A stretch of DNA of 23,007 nt from an uncultured Clostridia bacterium (GCA_938014915.1 CALLQQ010000114.1:1-23007); one strand, 5' to 3'; positions 14,279 through 21,676 are shown, counted from the first letter of the stretch. Notes: a model not told the origin generated them from the letters alone. Numbers and translations: made by a program.

Positions 14279-15018
14279 AAAGGGCAATTTCATGCATAAT
14301 GTTACTGGCGGTAATGCTTTTTGCAGTCGGTTGTGAGACCGTTTCTTTCGATGAGGAAAATATGGAGATGGTTCAGCTAAATCCCCCCGAAGATGGGCAG
14401 CAAATTGCAATTATAACTACAACAAAAGGAGTTATAGAGGCAGTCCTATACCCCGAATATTGCCCCAATACAGTTGAGAATTTCGTTCAATTAGCTAATG
14501 AAGGATTCTACAATAATCAGAAAGTTTTTGCTATTGAGCCGAGCAACGCATTCATGGCGGGGAGCGATAGCGATACGGGCGAATCGGCAAAGACTATTAC
14601 GGGGAAAGACATTAAGAACGAATACCATGAAAATTTATGGCCGCTCAAGGGCGCACTATGCTCAATTGGAACTAGAGAGGGTAGTGGTGATAGCAGATAT
14701 TTCTTTGTAAATACCGTACAAATTGATCCCGTTTTAGAAAGTGAAATGGAGAAGAACGGATACCCGCAAAAGGCGATTGACGCCTTTGTTAAAGCTGGAG
14801 GTGCTCCATCACTTGCTAGACAATATACAGTATTCGGACAAGCGTATGAGGGGCTTGATGTAATAGAGGAAATCACCAAAATAGGCATCGAAGATGAAAA
14901 AACTAAAGTGCCAGTTGAAGAAATTATCATAGAGAAGATAGAAATATCAACATATAAATCGAGCGAACAGGGCACATCGCCCGGCAATGAATCCAGTAGT
15001 GTAGATGATGTAAATTAA
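14275..15018 (+). CDS. Cyclophilin-like lipoprotein with degenerate active site
   Basis: Predicted lipoprotein of 247 residues. The signal peptide MKRAISCIMLLAVMLFAVG ends in the lipobox FAVGC. The rest follows the cyclophilin fold: IAIITTTKGVIEAVLYPEYCPNTVENFVQLANEGFY, LKGALCSIG, YTVFGQAYEGLDVIEEI. However, the residues that cyclophilins use for proline isomerisation are altered: the FHRV..NFMIQGGDP block reads VFAIEPSNAFMAGSDSD (catalytic Arg replaced by Ala, Gln lost), and the N-G-S-Q-F-F-I block reads GSGDSRYFFV (Gln replaced by Arg). It is probably a non-catalytic binding protein or chaperone. It overlaps the kinase gene by 4 bases (ATGA) and has a Ser/Gly-rich C-terminal tail. The next gene is a canonical paralogue sharing the same long insertion before YTVFGQ, which suggests an old tandem duplication. 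Confidence 0.82.
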   Translation: MKRAISCIMLLAVMLFAVGCETVSFDEENMEMVQLNPPEDGQQIAIITTTKGVIEAVLYPEYCPNTVENFVQLANEGFYNNQKVFAIEPSNAFMAGSDSDTGESAKTITGKDIKNEYHENLWPLKGALCSIGTREGSGDSRYFFVNTVQIDPVLESEMEKNGYPQKAIDAFVKAGGAPSLARQYTVFGQAYEGLDVIEEITKIGIEDEKTKVPVEEIIIEKIEISTYKSSEQGTSPGNESSSVDDVN

Positions 15019-15047
15019 TTGATGCGCAAGAACTTCCATACTTAGTG

Positions 15048-15076
15048 TTTACAATATCAATATTTTATTGTATAAT
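15048..15076 (+). promoter_or_regulatory. Promoter of the second cyclophilin gene
   Basis: TTTACA (15048-15053), a 17-base spacer and a perfect TATAAT (15071-15076). The start point would be near 15083, giving a leader of about 34 bases. Confidence 0.8.
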
Positions 15077-15116
15077 ATATTAAGTAAACTCACGATAAAA
15101 ATATGAGGTGTTAAAG

Positions 15117-15833
15117 ATGAAAAGAATAATCAAATTATCATCAATGCTACTTGCGTTGGTAATGGGAATGTTAATTATAACTTCATGCGGTAAAACCAAA
15201 GACGTGGAAATTGCTAACTTTAACGAGCCGGAAAAGGACGAGAAAATTGCAGTTATTTCAGTTGAGGGATTCGGCGATATTAAGGTGAAGCTATTCCCCG
15301 AGTATGCTCCAAAAGGAGTAGAAAACTTCATTACACATGCTGAAAATGGATATTATGATGAACTTAATTTTCATAGGGTAGTCAACAATTTCATGATTCA
15401 GGGCGGCGATCCCAAGGGCGACGGCACAGGCGGCGAGAGCATCTGGGGTACACCGTTCGAGGTTGAATCGGTTGACGAATTGCGCAACTTCAAGGGTGCA
15501 TTATGCTATGCTAATATGGCGGGACAAAATACATCCCAATTTTATATCGTTAGTGCTAATGCCGACGAATTGACCGACGATTATTTTAAGGAAATTGAAG
15601 ATAGCCAAGATAAAAAGTTCCCTACTAACGTAAAAGATAAGTATAAAGAGGTTGGGGGAACACCATTCCTTGACGGCAATTATACGGTATTTGGGCAAGT
15701 TATAGATGGTCTTGATGTAGTTGACGCAATTTCAAAAGTTGACACTACATATAATCAAGATGGTAGCGAGATGTCAAAGCCAATTGATTATGTTAAAATT
15801 AGCTCAATAAAGATAATCCCTTTTGAGGGTTAA
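15117..15833 (+). CDS. Peptidyl-prolyl cis-trans isomerase (cyclophilin) lipoprotein
   Basis: Extracytoplasmic, membrane-anchored folding catalyst of 238 residues. The ATG at 15117 follows TGAGGTG with 6 bases between; the in-frame GTG at 15108 lies inside that ribosome binding site. The signal peptide MKRIIKLSSMLLALVMGMLIITSC ends in lipobox I-T-S-C. The catalytic cyclophilin blocks are intact: NFHRVVNNFMIQGGDPKGDG (Arg, Phe and Gln present), FKGALCYANMAGQNTSQFYIV and FLDGNYTVFGQVIDGLDVVDAI; only the His of the usual LDGxHTVFG is Tyr. An insertion of about 40 residues before the last block is shared with the upstream paralogue. It has its own strong promoter and terminator, so it is a single-gene unit independent of the cysteine operon. 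Confidence 0.93.
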   Translation: MKRIIKLSSMLLALVMGMLIITSCGKTKDVEIANFNEPEKDEKIAVISVEGFGDIKVKLFPEYAPKGVENFITHAENGYYDELNFHRVVNNFMIQGGDPKGDGTGGESIWGTPFEVESVDELRNFKGALCYANMAGQNTSQFYIVSANADELTDDYFKEIEDSQDKKFPTNVKDKYKEVGGTPFLDGNYTVFGQVIDGLDVVDAISKVDTTYNQDGSEMSKPIDYVKISSIKIIPFEG

Positions 15834-15840
15834 TATCGGG

Positions 15841-15880
15841 AAAATGAAAAAGCTACTTTTATAGCTAGCTTTTTCATTTT
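15841..15880 (+). terminator. Terminator after cyclophilin gene
   Basis: AAAATGAAAAAGCTA (15841-15855) pairs perfectly with TAGCTTTTTCATTTT (15866-15880), a 15-bp stem with a 10-nt loop, T-rich on the 3' side. It begins 8 bases after the stop codon. Confidence 0.82.
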
Positions 15881-16131
15881 GTTTAAATTTATTAAAATAA
15901 AATGGCAACTTAATACATATAAATATCGACAGGTTAAAGTAATATTTTATTTAATATGCAGTATGAACATACATGATGAATATACATGGCAACAAATGGC
16001 TATAATATTAAAGGCTTCTCAGATGCTTGTAAAAGGAAATAACAAACTAGCATAAAGAGTATCAAATTGATTAAAATAAACATTAGAACGATGAGATATG
16101 TGTAAAAAAGCTTTCATTATTTATTAGCATA
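15881..16131. other. A/T-rich spacer upstream of murA
   Basis: No supported gene. The stretch is A/T-rich with one isolated -10-like TATAAT (16001-16006) without a -35, and one 30-codon open frame (15963-16055) with no ribosome binding site. It separates the cyclophilin terminator from the murA promoter; I see nothing else in it. Confidence 0.55.
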
Positions 16132-16140
16132 TGGTATAAT
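16112..16140 (+). promoter_or_regulatory. murA promoter (extended -10)
   Basis: TTTCAT (16112-16117), a 17-base spacer and TATAAT (16135-16140) preceded by TGG, giving TGGTATAAT. The start point would be about 16147, about 24 bases ahead of the murA start codon. Confidence 0.7.
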
Positions 16141-16170
16141 CAAGAGGTTAGTATTAAGGAGTGTGATGAT

Positions 16171-17454
16171 TTGGATAAGTACGTTATTTGTGGGGGAAAC
16201 AGATTAACGGGAACGGTTGAAGTGAGCGGTGCTAAAAATGCAGCAGTGGCGATTATCCCAGCAGCAATTCTTGCTGATGAGCCATGCATTATTGAAAATA
16301 TTCCAAATATAAGCGATGTGTCTATTATAATAAAAATTCTTACTCAAATAGGCGCAAGCGTTAAAATGATAAATAAATCTACAATAGAAGTTGACAGTTC
16401 AAAAATAATTGAGCCTACCGTGCCATATGAAATGGCAAGGCATATGCGTGCGTCATATTATTTTCTTGGTGCCTTATTAGGTAAATTTAATCGAGCATGC
16501 GTATCAATGCCGGGGGGATGCGATCTAGGCGATCGCCCGATCGATCAGCATCTAAAGTGCTTTAAGGCATTGGGCGCTGAATATACTATCGAACACGGTA
16601 TGGTCGGATTAAAAGCAGATAAACTTGTTGGTGCTCAAGTTTATTTTGATATTGTAACAGTTGGCGCAACGATTAATGCAATGTTGTCTGCTGTTAAAGC
16701 AAAGGGTCTTACCGTCATAGAAAATGCGGCTAAAGAGCCACATATTGTTGACCTGGCTAACTTCTTGAACTCTATGGGTGCCGATATTATGGGCGCCGGC
16801 ACAGACGTGATTAAAATTAGAGGAGTAGATTATTTAAAAGGCGCAAGGTATGCAATAATACCCGATCAAATTGAGGCAGGAACATATATGATGGCAATTG
16901 CAGCAACGGGCGGCGATGCTATCATAAAAAATGTCATACCAAAGCATTTAGAATCTATTACGGCAAAACTTGAGAAAATTGGCGTCAATATCGAGGAATA
17001 TGATGATAGCATTAGGGTATGGGTTGACAAACCTCTTGTTAAGACTAATGTTAAGACAATGCCCCATCCAGGATTCCCTACTGATATGCAACCACAAATG
17101 GCGGCGCTATTAACAATTGCCGAGGGCACAAGCATTATTACCGAGGGGATATGGGATAATCGTTTCCGCTATGTCGATGAATTGAGGCGAATGGGTGCCG
17201 ATATATCCGTCGATGGCAAAGTTGCGGTAATTAGCGGAACAGATAAGTTGACGGGCGCTCCAGTACGTGCAACGGATTTGCGTGCAGGCGCAGCATTATT
17301 AATTGCAGGCTTAATTGCGCAGGGAACAACCGAGATTGAAGATATATACCATATCGAGCGTGGCTATGAGGAAATTGAAACTAAACTTAAAAAATTAGGC
17401 GCTAATATTGTTAAGAAAGCCATCCCGGGGAATGCCTTGGCGAAAGCGCTATAA
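16171..17454 (+). CDS. murA: UDP-N-acetylglucosamine 1-carboxyvinyltransferase MurA
   Basis: First committed step of peptidoglycan precursor synthesis: transfers enolpyruvate from PEP to UDP-GlcNAc in the cytoplasm; the fosfomycin target. It has 427 residues. It starts with TTG; AAGGAG at 16156-16161 lies 9 bases upstream and MDKYVICGGNRLTGTVEVSGAKNAA is the standard N-terminus including the PEP-binding Lys of SGAKN. The catalytic loop Cys is present as C117 in PGGCDLGDRPIDQHL, so fosfomycin sensitivity is expected. The C-terminal RATDLRAGAALLIAGLIAQGTTEI block is complete. Clostridia often hold two MurA paralogues; this may be either. It heads the unit murA–metallo-hydrolase–rlmH. Confidence 0.96.
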   Translation: MDKYVICGGNRLTGTVEVSGAKNAAVAIIPAAILADEPCIIENIPNISDVSIIIKILTQIGASVKMINKSTIEVDSSKIIEPTVPYEMARHMRASYYFLGALLGKFNRACVSMPGGCDLGDRPIDQHLKCFKALGAEYTIEHGMVGLKADKLVGAQVYFDIVTVGATINAMLSAVKAKGLTVIENAAKEPHIVDLANFLNSMGADIMGAGTDVIKIRGVDYLKGARYAIIPDQIEAGTYMMAIAATGGDAIIKNVIPKHLESITAKLEKIGVNIEEYDDSIRVWVDKPLVKTNVKTMPHPGFPTDMQPQMAALLTIAEGTSIITEGIWDNRFRYVDELRRMGADISVDGKVAVISGTDKLTGAPVRATDLRAGAALLIAGLIAQGTTEIEDIYHIERGYEEIETKLKKLGANIVKKAIPGNALAKAL

Positions 17455-17484
17455 TTGTGTAGATATTTGGAGGAATGAATTATA

Positions 17485-18273
17485 ATGGCAAGGGTATGCC
17501 CACTTTTTAGTTCTAGTAAAGCAAATTCGACTTATATAGGTGGGCAATCAAGCGGTATTTTGATAGATGCAGGAGCAAGCTATCGTGGCATGCTCACTGC
17601 TCTTAATCATTGTAGCATTGATATAGATGCTGTTAAGGGCGTATTTATAACGCATGAACATTCTGATCATGTAAAAGGATTATATCAATTACAAAAGCAA
17701 AGGGGAATACCCATTTTTGCGTCCTCAGGTACTCTCGAATATCTTATACATAAAAAGCTCCTTTATTCATTTGACAATTTATATGAAATAACTGACAGCC
17801 CAACACAAGTTGCCGATATGGAAATAAAAGCATTCCATACTCCGCACGATTGTGAGGAAAGTTTCGGTTATACAGTACATACGAGCGATGATAGAAAAAT
17901 TTCTATATGCACCGATTTAGGGGAAGTTACGCAAGAAGTCGCCGCCAATCTTAAAGGCAGTGACCTGTGCTTAATTGAATCAAATTACGATGAGCAAATG
18001 CTCAGATGCAACACGAATTATCCAACATTCCTAAAGAATAGGATATCTTCTAAAGTCGGGCATCTATCCAATACCGATAGCGCAGAATTTATAAAAACTC
18101 TTGTTGAAACGGGAACAACTAGGATTGTTCTAGGGCATTTAAGTCAAAATAATAATCTACCATCACTTGCATCTAAAAAAGTGCTTGATAAATTAGATAA
18201 TTTCCAATTGGGGAAGGACTTCACACTTGATGTCGCACCAGTGTCGGCATCTGGAATGGTTATTGCACTATAA
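17485..18273 (+). CDS. walJ: MBL-fold metallo-hydrolase, WalJ/YycJ family
   Basis: Cytoplasmic metallo-beta-lactamase-fold protein of 262 residues. The metal motif HxHxDH is H57-x-H59-x-D61-H62 in FITHEHSDHVKG; further ligands are probably His in HTPHDCEES and in GHLSQNN, and Asp in CTDLGEV. The N-terminus CPLFSSSKANSTYI resembles the family form (SGSSGNSxxI). In Bacilli the relative YycJ/WalJ belongs to the walRK operon and has been linked to coordination of cell division with DNA replication; here no walRK genes are beside it, but rlmH follows, as in many Firmicutes. GGAGGA lies 10 bases before the ATG. Function as nuclease is suggested for the family, but not shown by this sequence. Confidence 0.88.
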   Translation: MARVCPLFSSSKANSTYIGGQSSGILIDAGASYRGMLTALNHCSIDIDAVKGVFITHEHSDHVKGLYQLQKQRGIPIFASSGTLEYLIHKKLLYSFDNLYEITDSPTQVADMEIKAFHTPHDCEESFGYTVHTSDDRKISICTDLGEVTQEVAANLKGSDLCLIESNYDEQMLRCNTNYPTFLKNRISSKVGHLSNTDSAEFIKTLVETGTTRIVLGHLSQNNNLPSLASKKVLDKLDNFQLGKDFTLDVAPVSASGMVIAL

Positions 18274-18292
18274 TTCTAAATTAATTTAGTGG

Positions 18293-18784
18293 GTGATACG
18301 AATAATAACAGTGAATATTATAGCGCTGGGCAAGCTAAAGGAGAGCTATCTTCGTGATGGTTGCTCTGAATATGTGAAGAGGCTTGGCGCTTTTTGCAAG
18401 CTTAATATTATCGAACTTGCTCCCGTACCTTTACCGGACAGACCATCCCAAACCGCCATTTCCGCAGCACTGCAAAAAGAAGCTAAGCTAATCGAGAAGA
18501 AGCTATCTAAGGGTGGATATGTATTCGCCCTATGTATCGAGGGTAAAATGCCTAATAGCGAGCAATTTTCTAGGCAAGTTAGTGATATAACACTTTCGGG
18601 CAGGAGTACGATTAATTTTATAATCGGTAGTTCATACGGATTAGATCCATCTATAAAGCAAATTAGCGATATGGAACTTTCAATGTCGCAGATGACGTTC
18701 ACACATCAAATGGCAAGGATAATGCTATTAGAGCAAATTTATCGTGCCTTCATGATTAGTGCGAATGGGAAATATCATAAATAA
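18293..18784 (+). CDS. rlmH: 23S rRNA (pseudouridine1915-N3)-methyltransferase RlmH
   Basis: SPOUT-class methyltransferase acting on pseudouridine 1915 in helix 69 of 23S rRNA on the 70S ribosome. It has 163 residues from GTG 18293 (157 from the in-frame GTG at 18311). Family markers: NIIALGKLKESYLRDGCSEYVKRL at the start, the SAM-binding knot INFIIGSSYGLDPSIK, and MTFTHQMARIMLLEQIYRAFMISANGKYHK at the very end, as in other RlmH proteins. The start is unsure: AGTGG directly touches GTG 18293, while GTG 18311 gives an N-terminus slightly shorter than the family. It follows the metallo-hydrolase by 19 bases and ends 2 bases into a strong bidirectional terminator. Confidence 0.94.
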   Translation: MIRIITVNIIALGKLKESYLRDGCSEYVKRLGAFCKLNIIELAPVPLPDRPSQTAISAALQKEAKLIEKKLSKGGYVFALCIEGKMPNSEQFSRQVSDITLSGRSTINFIIGSSYGLDPSIKQISDMELSMSQMTFTHQMARIMLLEQIYRAFMISANGKYHK

Positions 18785-18813
18785 AAAGTCAGGGTATTTA
18801 CCCTGACTTTTTT
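18783..18813. terminator. Bidirectional terminator between rlmH and the arabinofuranosidase gene
   Basis: AAAAAGTCAGGGT (18783-18795) pairs perfectly with ACCCTGACTTTTT (18800-18812), a 13-bp stem with a 4-nt loop. The A-run on one side and T-run on the other allow it to end transcripts from both converging genes. Its first bases overlap the rlmH stop codon. Confidence 0.9.
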
Positions 18814-18861
18814 GCTGCAAATTTTGCCGAGTTGCTTCCTTTTCCATATATGCAAATAAAC

Positions 18862-20340
18862 TTACTTTTCAAGCCTTAACAAGACAACGCTGCAAGGAGG
18901 TATTGATGCTGAAAAACCATCTTCATTTATAGAAAAATCGCTAAATTCCGATGGTGCAACATTTTGCGGTTCATCGAATGTATTGTGCGCATTCATCTCA
19001 TTGGATAATATTTTACCGCTGATTTTGCTAACATCATAATCCAGTAAAGCCGATGAAAGGTCGGCTTTTTTATCGTGGGATAAATTACATATCGTTATGG
19101 TAATAATACCATTATCGCTAATAGATGCTGAATGATGAATCTGCGGTATAGCCGAACCGTCAACTTCAATGTTATCGCATACTAAACTTGTCTCCAATAA
19201 TGCGCTGTCCATATGATGCTTATATAAATCAAATACATGATAAGTCGGTGTAAGTATCATCTTTTCCTTATCGGTTAATATGATAGATTGCAACACATTC
19301 GCAGTTTGAGCTATATTCGCCATGTGGACACGATCACAATGCTGATTGAAAATATTGAGATTAATTCCCGCCACTAAGGCATCACGCATTGTGTTCTGCT
19401 GATATAGGAAGCCGGGATTCGTACCCGGATGTGGGTCATACCATGTCCCCCATTCGTCAACAATTAAGCCAACGCGTTTTTCGGGATCATGCCTATTCAT
19501 AATTTCACTGTGCCTTGTCACGAGTTCTTCCATATATAATGTACGTTTGAGTGTCGAGTACCATTCTTTTTCGTCGAATTCTAAATCGCTACCCTTGCTA
19601 TCCCATGAACCTGTCGGCAATGTGTAGTAGTGAAGAGAAATCCCATCAAGACAATGCCCAGCATTCTTCATGACGACATCGGTCCAATAATAATCATCGC
19701 TATTAGGTCCGCACGCGACTTTGTAGATTTGATTGTCGCCGTAATTTCTTACGACAGTTTGATATTTTCGGTATTCATCCGCATAATATTCGGGACGCAT
19801 ATTTCCGCCCGCTCCCCAATTTTCATTGCCCACACCGAAATATTCAACTTTCCATGGATTTTTGCGACCATTTTCCTCACGCAAGGCAGTTAATGTTGAA
19901 TATCCATCAAATGTTAGATATTCAACCCAATCCGACATTTCACGCACCGTGCCGCCGCTCATGTTGCCGTTAATATATGCCTTACAGTCGAGCAATTCGC
20001 ATAACCTCATGAAATCGTGCGTACCAAAGCTATTATCTTCAATAACGCCGCCCCAATGCACATTTATTCTTTGGGGGCGCTTAGAGCGATCGCCGATGCC
20101 GCTTCTCCAATTATATTCCTCTGCGAAACAGCCACCCGGCCATCTCAATACAGGTATGCGGATTTTCTTCAATGCGTCGAGAACGTCAAGGCGAATTCCA
20201 TCTACATTCGGAATATCGCTTTCCTCACCAACGAAGATACCCTCATAAATGCAAAGACCGCTATGCTTGGCTAAGAGGCAATAAATTTCATGTTTGATTC
20301 TGTCTTTCCGAATTTGCGTATTGATTGTTAGATTCATCAT
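18862..20340 (-). CDS. abfA: GH51 alpha-N-arabinofuranosidase, intracellular
   Basis: Removes terminal alpha-L-arabinofuranosyl units from arabino-oligosaccharides. It has 492 residues and no signal peptide, so it acts on imported oligosaccharides. The start chosen is ATG at 20340 because GTAGGT lies about 6 bases upstream; an ATG at 20358 has no ribosome binding site. The GH51 blocks are clear: IPVLRWPGGCFAEEYNWRSGIG, then the acid/base E173 in FGVGNENWGAGG, and the nucleophile E296 in LIVDEWGTWYDPHPGTNPGFLYQQNT. The C-terminal beta domain ends ASIPPCSVVLLRLEK. This is the only minus-strand gene; it stands divergent from an ArsR-type regulator gene and convergent to rlmH. Promoter and a candidate operator lie upstream. 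Confidence 0.95.
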   Translation of the reverse strand: MMNLTINTQIRKDRIKHEIYCLLAKHSGLCIYEGIFVGEESDIPNVDGIRLDVLDALKKIRIPVLRWPGGCFAEEYNWRSGIGDRSKRPQRINVHWGGVIEDNSFGTHDFMRLCELLDCKAYINGNMSGGTVREMSDWVEYLTFDGYSTLTALREENGRKNPWKVEYFGVGNENWGAGGNMRPEYYADEYRKYQTVVRNYGDNQIYKVACGPNSDDYYWTDVVMKNAGHCLDGISLHYYTLPTGSWDSKGSDLEFDEKEWYSTLKRTLYMEELVTRHSEIMNRHDPEKRVGLIVDEWGTWYDPHPGTNPGFLYQQNTMRDALVAGINLNIFNQHCDRVHMANIAQTANVLQSIILTDKEKMILTPTYHVFDLYKHHMDSALLETSLVCDNIEVDGSAIPQIHHSASISDNGIITITICNLSHDKKADLSSALLDYDVSKISGKILSNEMNAHNTFDEPQNVAPSEFSDFSINEDGFSASIPPCSVVLLRLEK

Positions 20341-20378
20341 TTTTCTACCTACTTTCATTTAATTTGCATTGGTTTAAC

Positions 20379-20396
20379 TTTAGGATGTGCTAAAAT
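20379..20396. repeat. Repeated element copy 1 (candidate operator, abfA side)
   Basis: TTTAGGATGTGCTAAAAT. It matches copy 2 (20486-20503) at 16 of 18 positions in the same orientation, 107 bases apart. The core is a dyad, TTTAG-N6-CTAAA (20379-20394), the size expected for a winged-helix dimer. It lies in the predicted abfA leader, about 18-35 bases after the start point. Confidence 0.6.
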
Positions 20397-20420
20397 ATTA
20401 TAGATAATTCAATTAGATAT

Positions 20421-20449
20421 ACTTTATCATATTTCACCGCTGCTGTCAA
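20421..20449 (-). promoter_or_regulatory. abfA promoter
   Basis: On the minus strand: perfect TTGACA (20449-20444), a 17-base spacer and TAAAGT (20426-20421). The start point would be near 20414, leaving a leader of about 75 bases that contains repeated element copy 1. Confidence 0.7.
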
Positions 20450-20459
20450 TGGGGGTAAT

Positions 20460-20477
20460 CAACAATATACAATGTTG
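20460..20477. repeat. Dyad CAACA-N8-TGTTG over the regulator's -35 region
   Basis: CAACA (20460-20464) and TGTTG (20473-20477) form a short inverted repeat. Its right arm overlaps the -35 hexamer of the regulator promoter. It may be a second protein-binding site; the arms are short, so chance is possible. Confidence 0.3.
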
Positions 20478-20503
20478 CGTAAATGTTTAGGAAGTGCTAT
20501 AAT
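20475..20503 (+). promoter_or_regulatory. Promoter of the ArsR-type regulator gene
   Basis: TTGCGT (20475-20480), a 17-base spacer and TATAAT (20498-20503) with TGC extension. The -10 box is the last six bases of repeated element copy 2, so a protein bound there would block RNA polymerase. Confidence 0.75.
20486..20503. repeat. Repeated element copy 2 (candidate operator, regulator side)
   Basis: TTTAGGAAGTGCTATAAT. The dyad is TTTAG-N6-CTATA, one base off the perfect form in copy 1. It covers the spacer and the -10 box of the regulator promoter, which suggests autorepression. Confidence 0.6.
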
Positions 20504-20560
20504 AGAAATATCTTCTGATGCTGGATTATGGCACGTAAAATGTGAAGGAATGGTGAGCGA

Positions 20561-21469
20561 ATGAGACAAATTAACAATTTAGATAAAGTACATGAATTTT
20601 GCAGAGCTCTTAATTCACCATTGCGAATTAAGATTGTTGAGGCTTTGACCGTGCGTAGAACAATGAATCTCAATGAAATTGCCGAGCATCTTGGCGTGAC
20701 GAATGGCGCAATAACGTCGCACATAAAGATTTTACATGAAGCGGAAATTATAAGTATTAAGAATTCGCCTGGTAAAAGAGGATTGCAGAAGACTTGCAGT
20801 TTAAAAGAAACTAAAATTTTGCTTGACCTTAAAAGCGATTTTGATAAGGGTAATATATATGAAGTTTCACTCCCGATCGGTAGTTATAGTAGCATAAAGG
20901 CGATGCCGACCTGCGGTATTGCTACGAAAGAATTCCTCATTGGGGAGGTTGATAGTCTACGCTATTTTGATGATCCGATGCGCTCGAATGCTAGTATCCT
21001 ATGGTTTACGCAAGGGTATGTTGAATATAGAATACCAAATTATCTAAAGCCGAAACAAATCCTAAAAGAGATACAAATATCGTTTGAGATTTCGTCCGAG
21101 GCACCGGGAGTATGCGATGAATGGCCGTCGGACATACATTTCTATCTTAATAATGTTCTGCTAGGACAGTGGACGAGCCCTGGCGACTATGGTGCGGAGC
21201 GTGGGCGTTATACGCCGGATTGGTGGTTCGATTATTGGAACCAATACGGTTTATTGAAATTGCTTACAATCAATTCTAAAGGTTGTTTCATTGATGGGCT
21301 GCGCATCTCCGACATTAATATTGAAGAGTTAAATTTAGATAATAAAAGCGATTTAGTTTTCCGATTCGAAATACCGGACGATGCGGACAACGTCGGCGGT
21401 ATAACCCTTTTTGGTAAAGGGTTTGGCAATTACAACCAAGACATTGAAGCGCGGATTATGTATAAATAA
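20561..21469 (+). CDS. ArsR-type transcriptional regulator with large C-terminal domain
   Basis: 302 residues. Residues about 1-90 are a winged helix-turn-helix of the ArsR type: CRALNSPLRIKIVEALTVRRTMNLNEIAEHLGVTNGAITSHIKILHEAEIISIK. The metal-binding cysteines of classic ArsR proteins are absent. Residues about 95-302 form a beta-rich, aromatic domain (SDIHFYLNNVLLGQWTSPGDYG, YTPDWWFDYWNQYGLLK) with many Trp, Tyr and Asp, of the sort that could hold a carbohydrate. I do not recognise a named family for this part. The gene is divergent from abfA, and its promoter carries one of the two repeated elements, so the likely role is sugar-responsive control of abfA and of itself (inference). The ATG is preceded by GGTGAG. 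A terminator follows. Confidence 0.85.
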   Translation: MRQINNLDKVHEFCRALNSPLRIKIVEALTVRRTMNLNEIAEHLGVTNGAITSHIKILHEAEIISIKNSPGKRGLQKTCSLKETKILLDLKSDFDKGNIYEVSLPIGSYSSIKAMPTCGIATKEFLIGEVDSLRYFDDPMRSNASILWFTQGYVEYRIPNYLKPKQILKEIQISFEISSEAPGVCDEWPSDIHFYLNNVLLGQWTSPGDYGAERGRYTPDWWFDYWNQYGLLKLLTINSKGCFIDGLRISDINIEELNLDNKSDLVFRFEIPDDADNVGGITLFGKGFGNYNQDIEARIMYK

Positions 21470-21475
21470 GCTTGT

Positions 21476-21508
21476 CCCCCTGCGGAATTGGATGCCACGG
21501 GGGTTTTT
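21476..21508 (+). terminator. Terminator after the regulator gene
   Basis: CCCCC-TG (21476-21482) pairs with CA-GGGGG (21496-21503, with a bulged C), followed by TTTTT (21504-21508). The stop codon is 7 bases upstream. Confidence 0.75.
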
Positions 21509-21570
21509 GCTGTGTATTTGCCATCTTGTGCATTGCTGGAATTGAATTTAGATTTATATTTATCATAAAC

Positions 21571-21599
21571 TTGTAAAGTTTCAAACGATATGATATAAT
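21571..21599 (+). promoter_or_regulatory. Promoter of the teichoic acid genes
   Basis: TTGTAA (21571-21576), a 17-base spacer and TATAAT (21594-21599) with a TGA extension (TGATATAAT). The start point would be about 21606, giving a leader of about 108 bases before tagD. Confidence 0.78.
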
Positions 21600-21643
21600 A
21601 TAAAACGACAGTTTTCGCAACAAGTCAATCTATTTTCCTGCAT

Positions 21644-21676
21644 CCCCCGCTTTTTTAATCAATGATATTGTGGGGG
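21644..21676 (+). other. Stem-loop in the tagD leader
   Basis: CCCCCGC (21644-21650) pairs with GTGGGGG (21670-21676), seven pairs including one G-U. The 19-nt loop carries TTTTTT on its 5' side and a short AAT/ATT inner pair. It lies midway in the leader. It is not followed by a T-tract, so it is not a simple terminator; a regulatory leader hairpin is possible. Confidence 0.45.

Noticed and set aside
14517..14987. 156-codon open frame on the minus strand
   Set aside because: It is the shadow of the cyclophilin-like lipoprotein gene, which has a signal peptide, family blocks and a coupled start; the minus-strand translation shows no family.
16001..16006. TATAAT in the spacer before murA as a promoter
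   Set aside because: No -35 at proper spacing and a better promoter lies just before murA at 16112-16140.
15963..16055. 30-codon open frame in the spacer before murA
   Set aside because: No ribosome binding site and no recognisable protein feature; the region is A/T-rich spacer.
16527..16536. GGCGATCGCC palindrome (contains the HIP1 octamer)
   Set aside because: It is a single occurrence inside conserved murA codons (LGDRP region), not an iterated element here.
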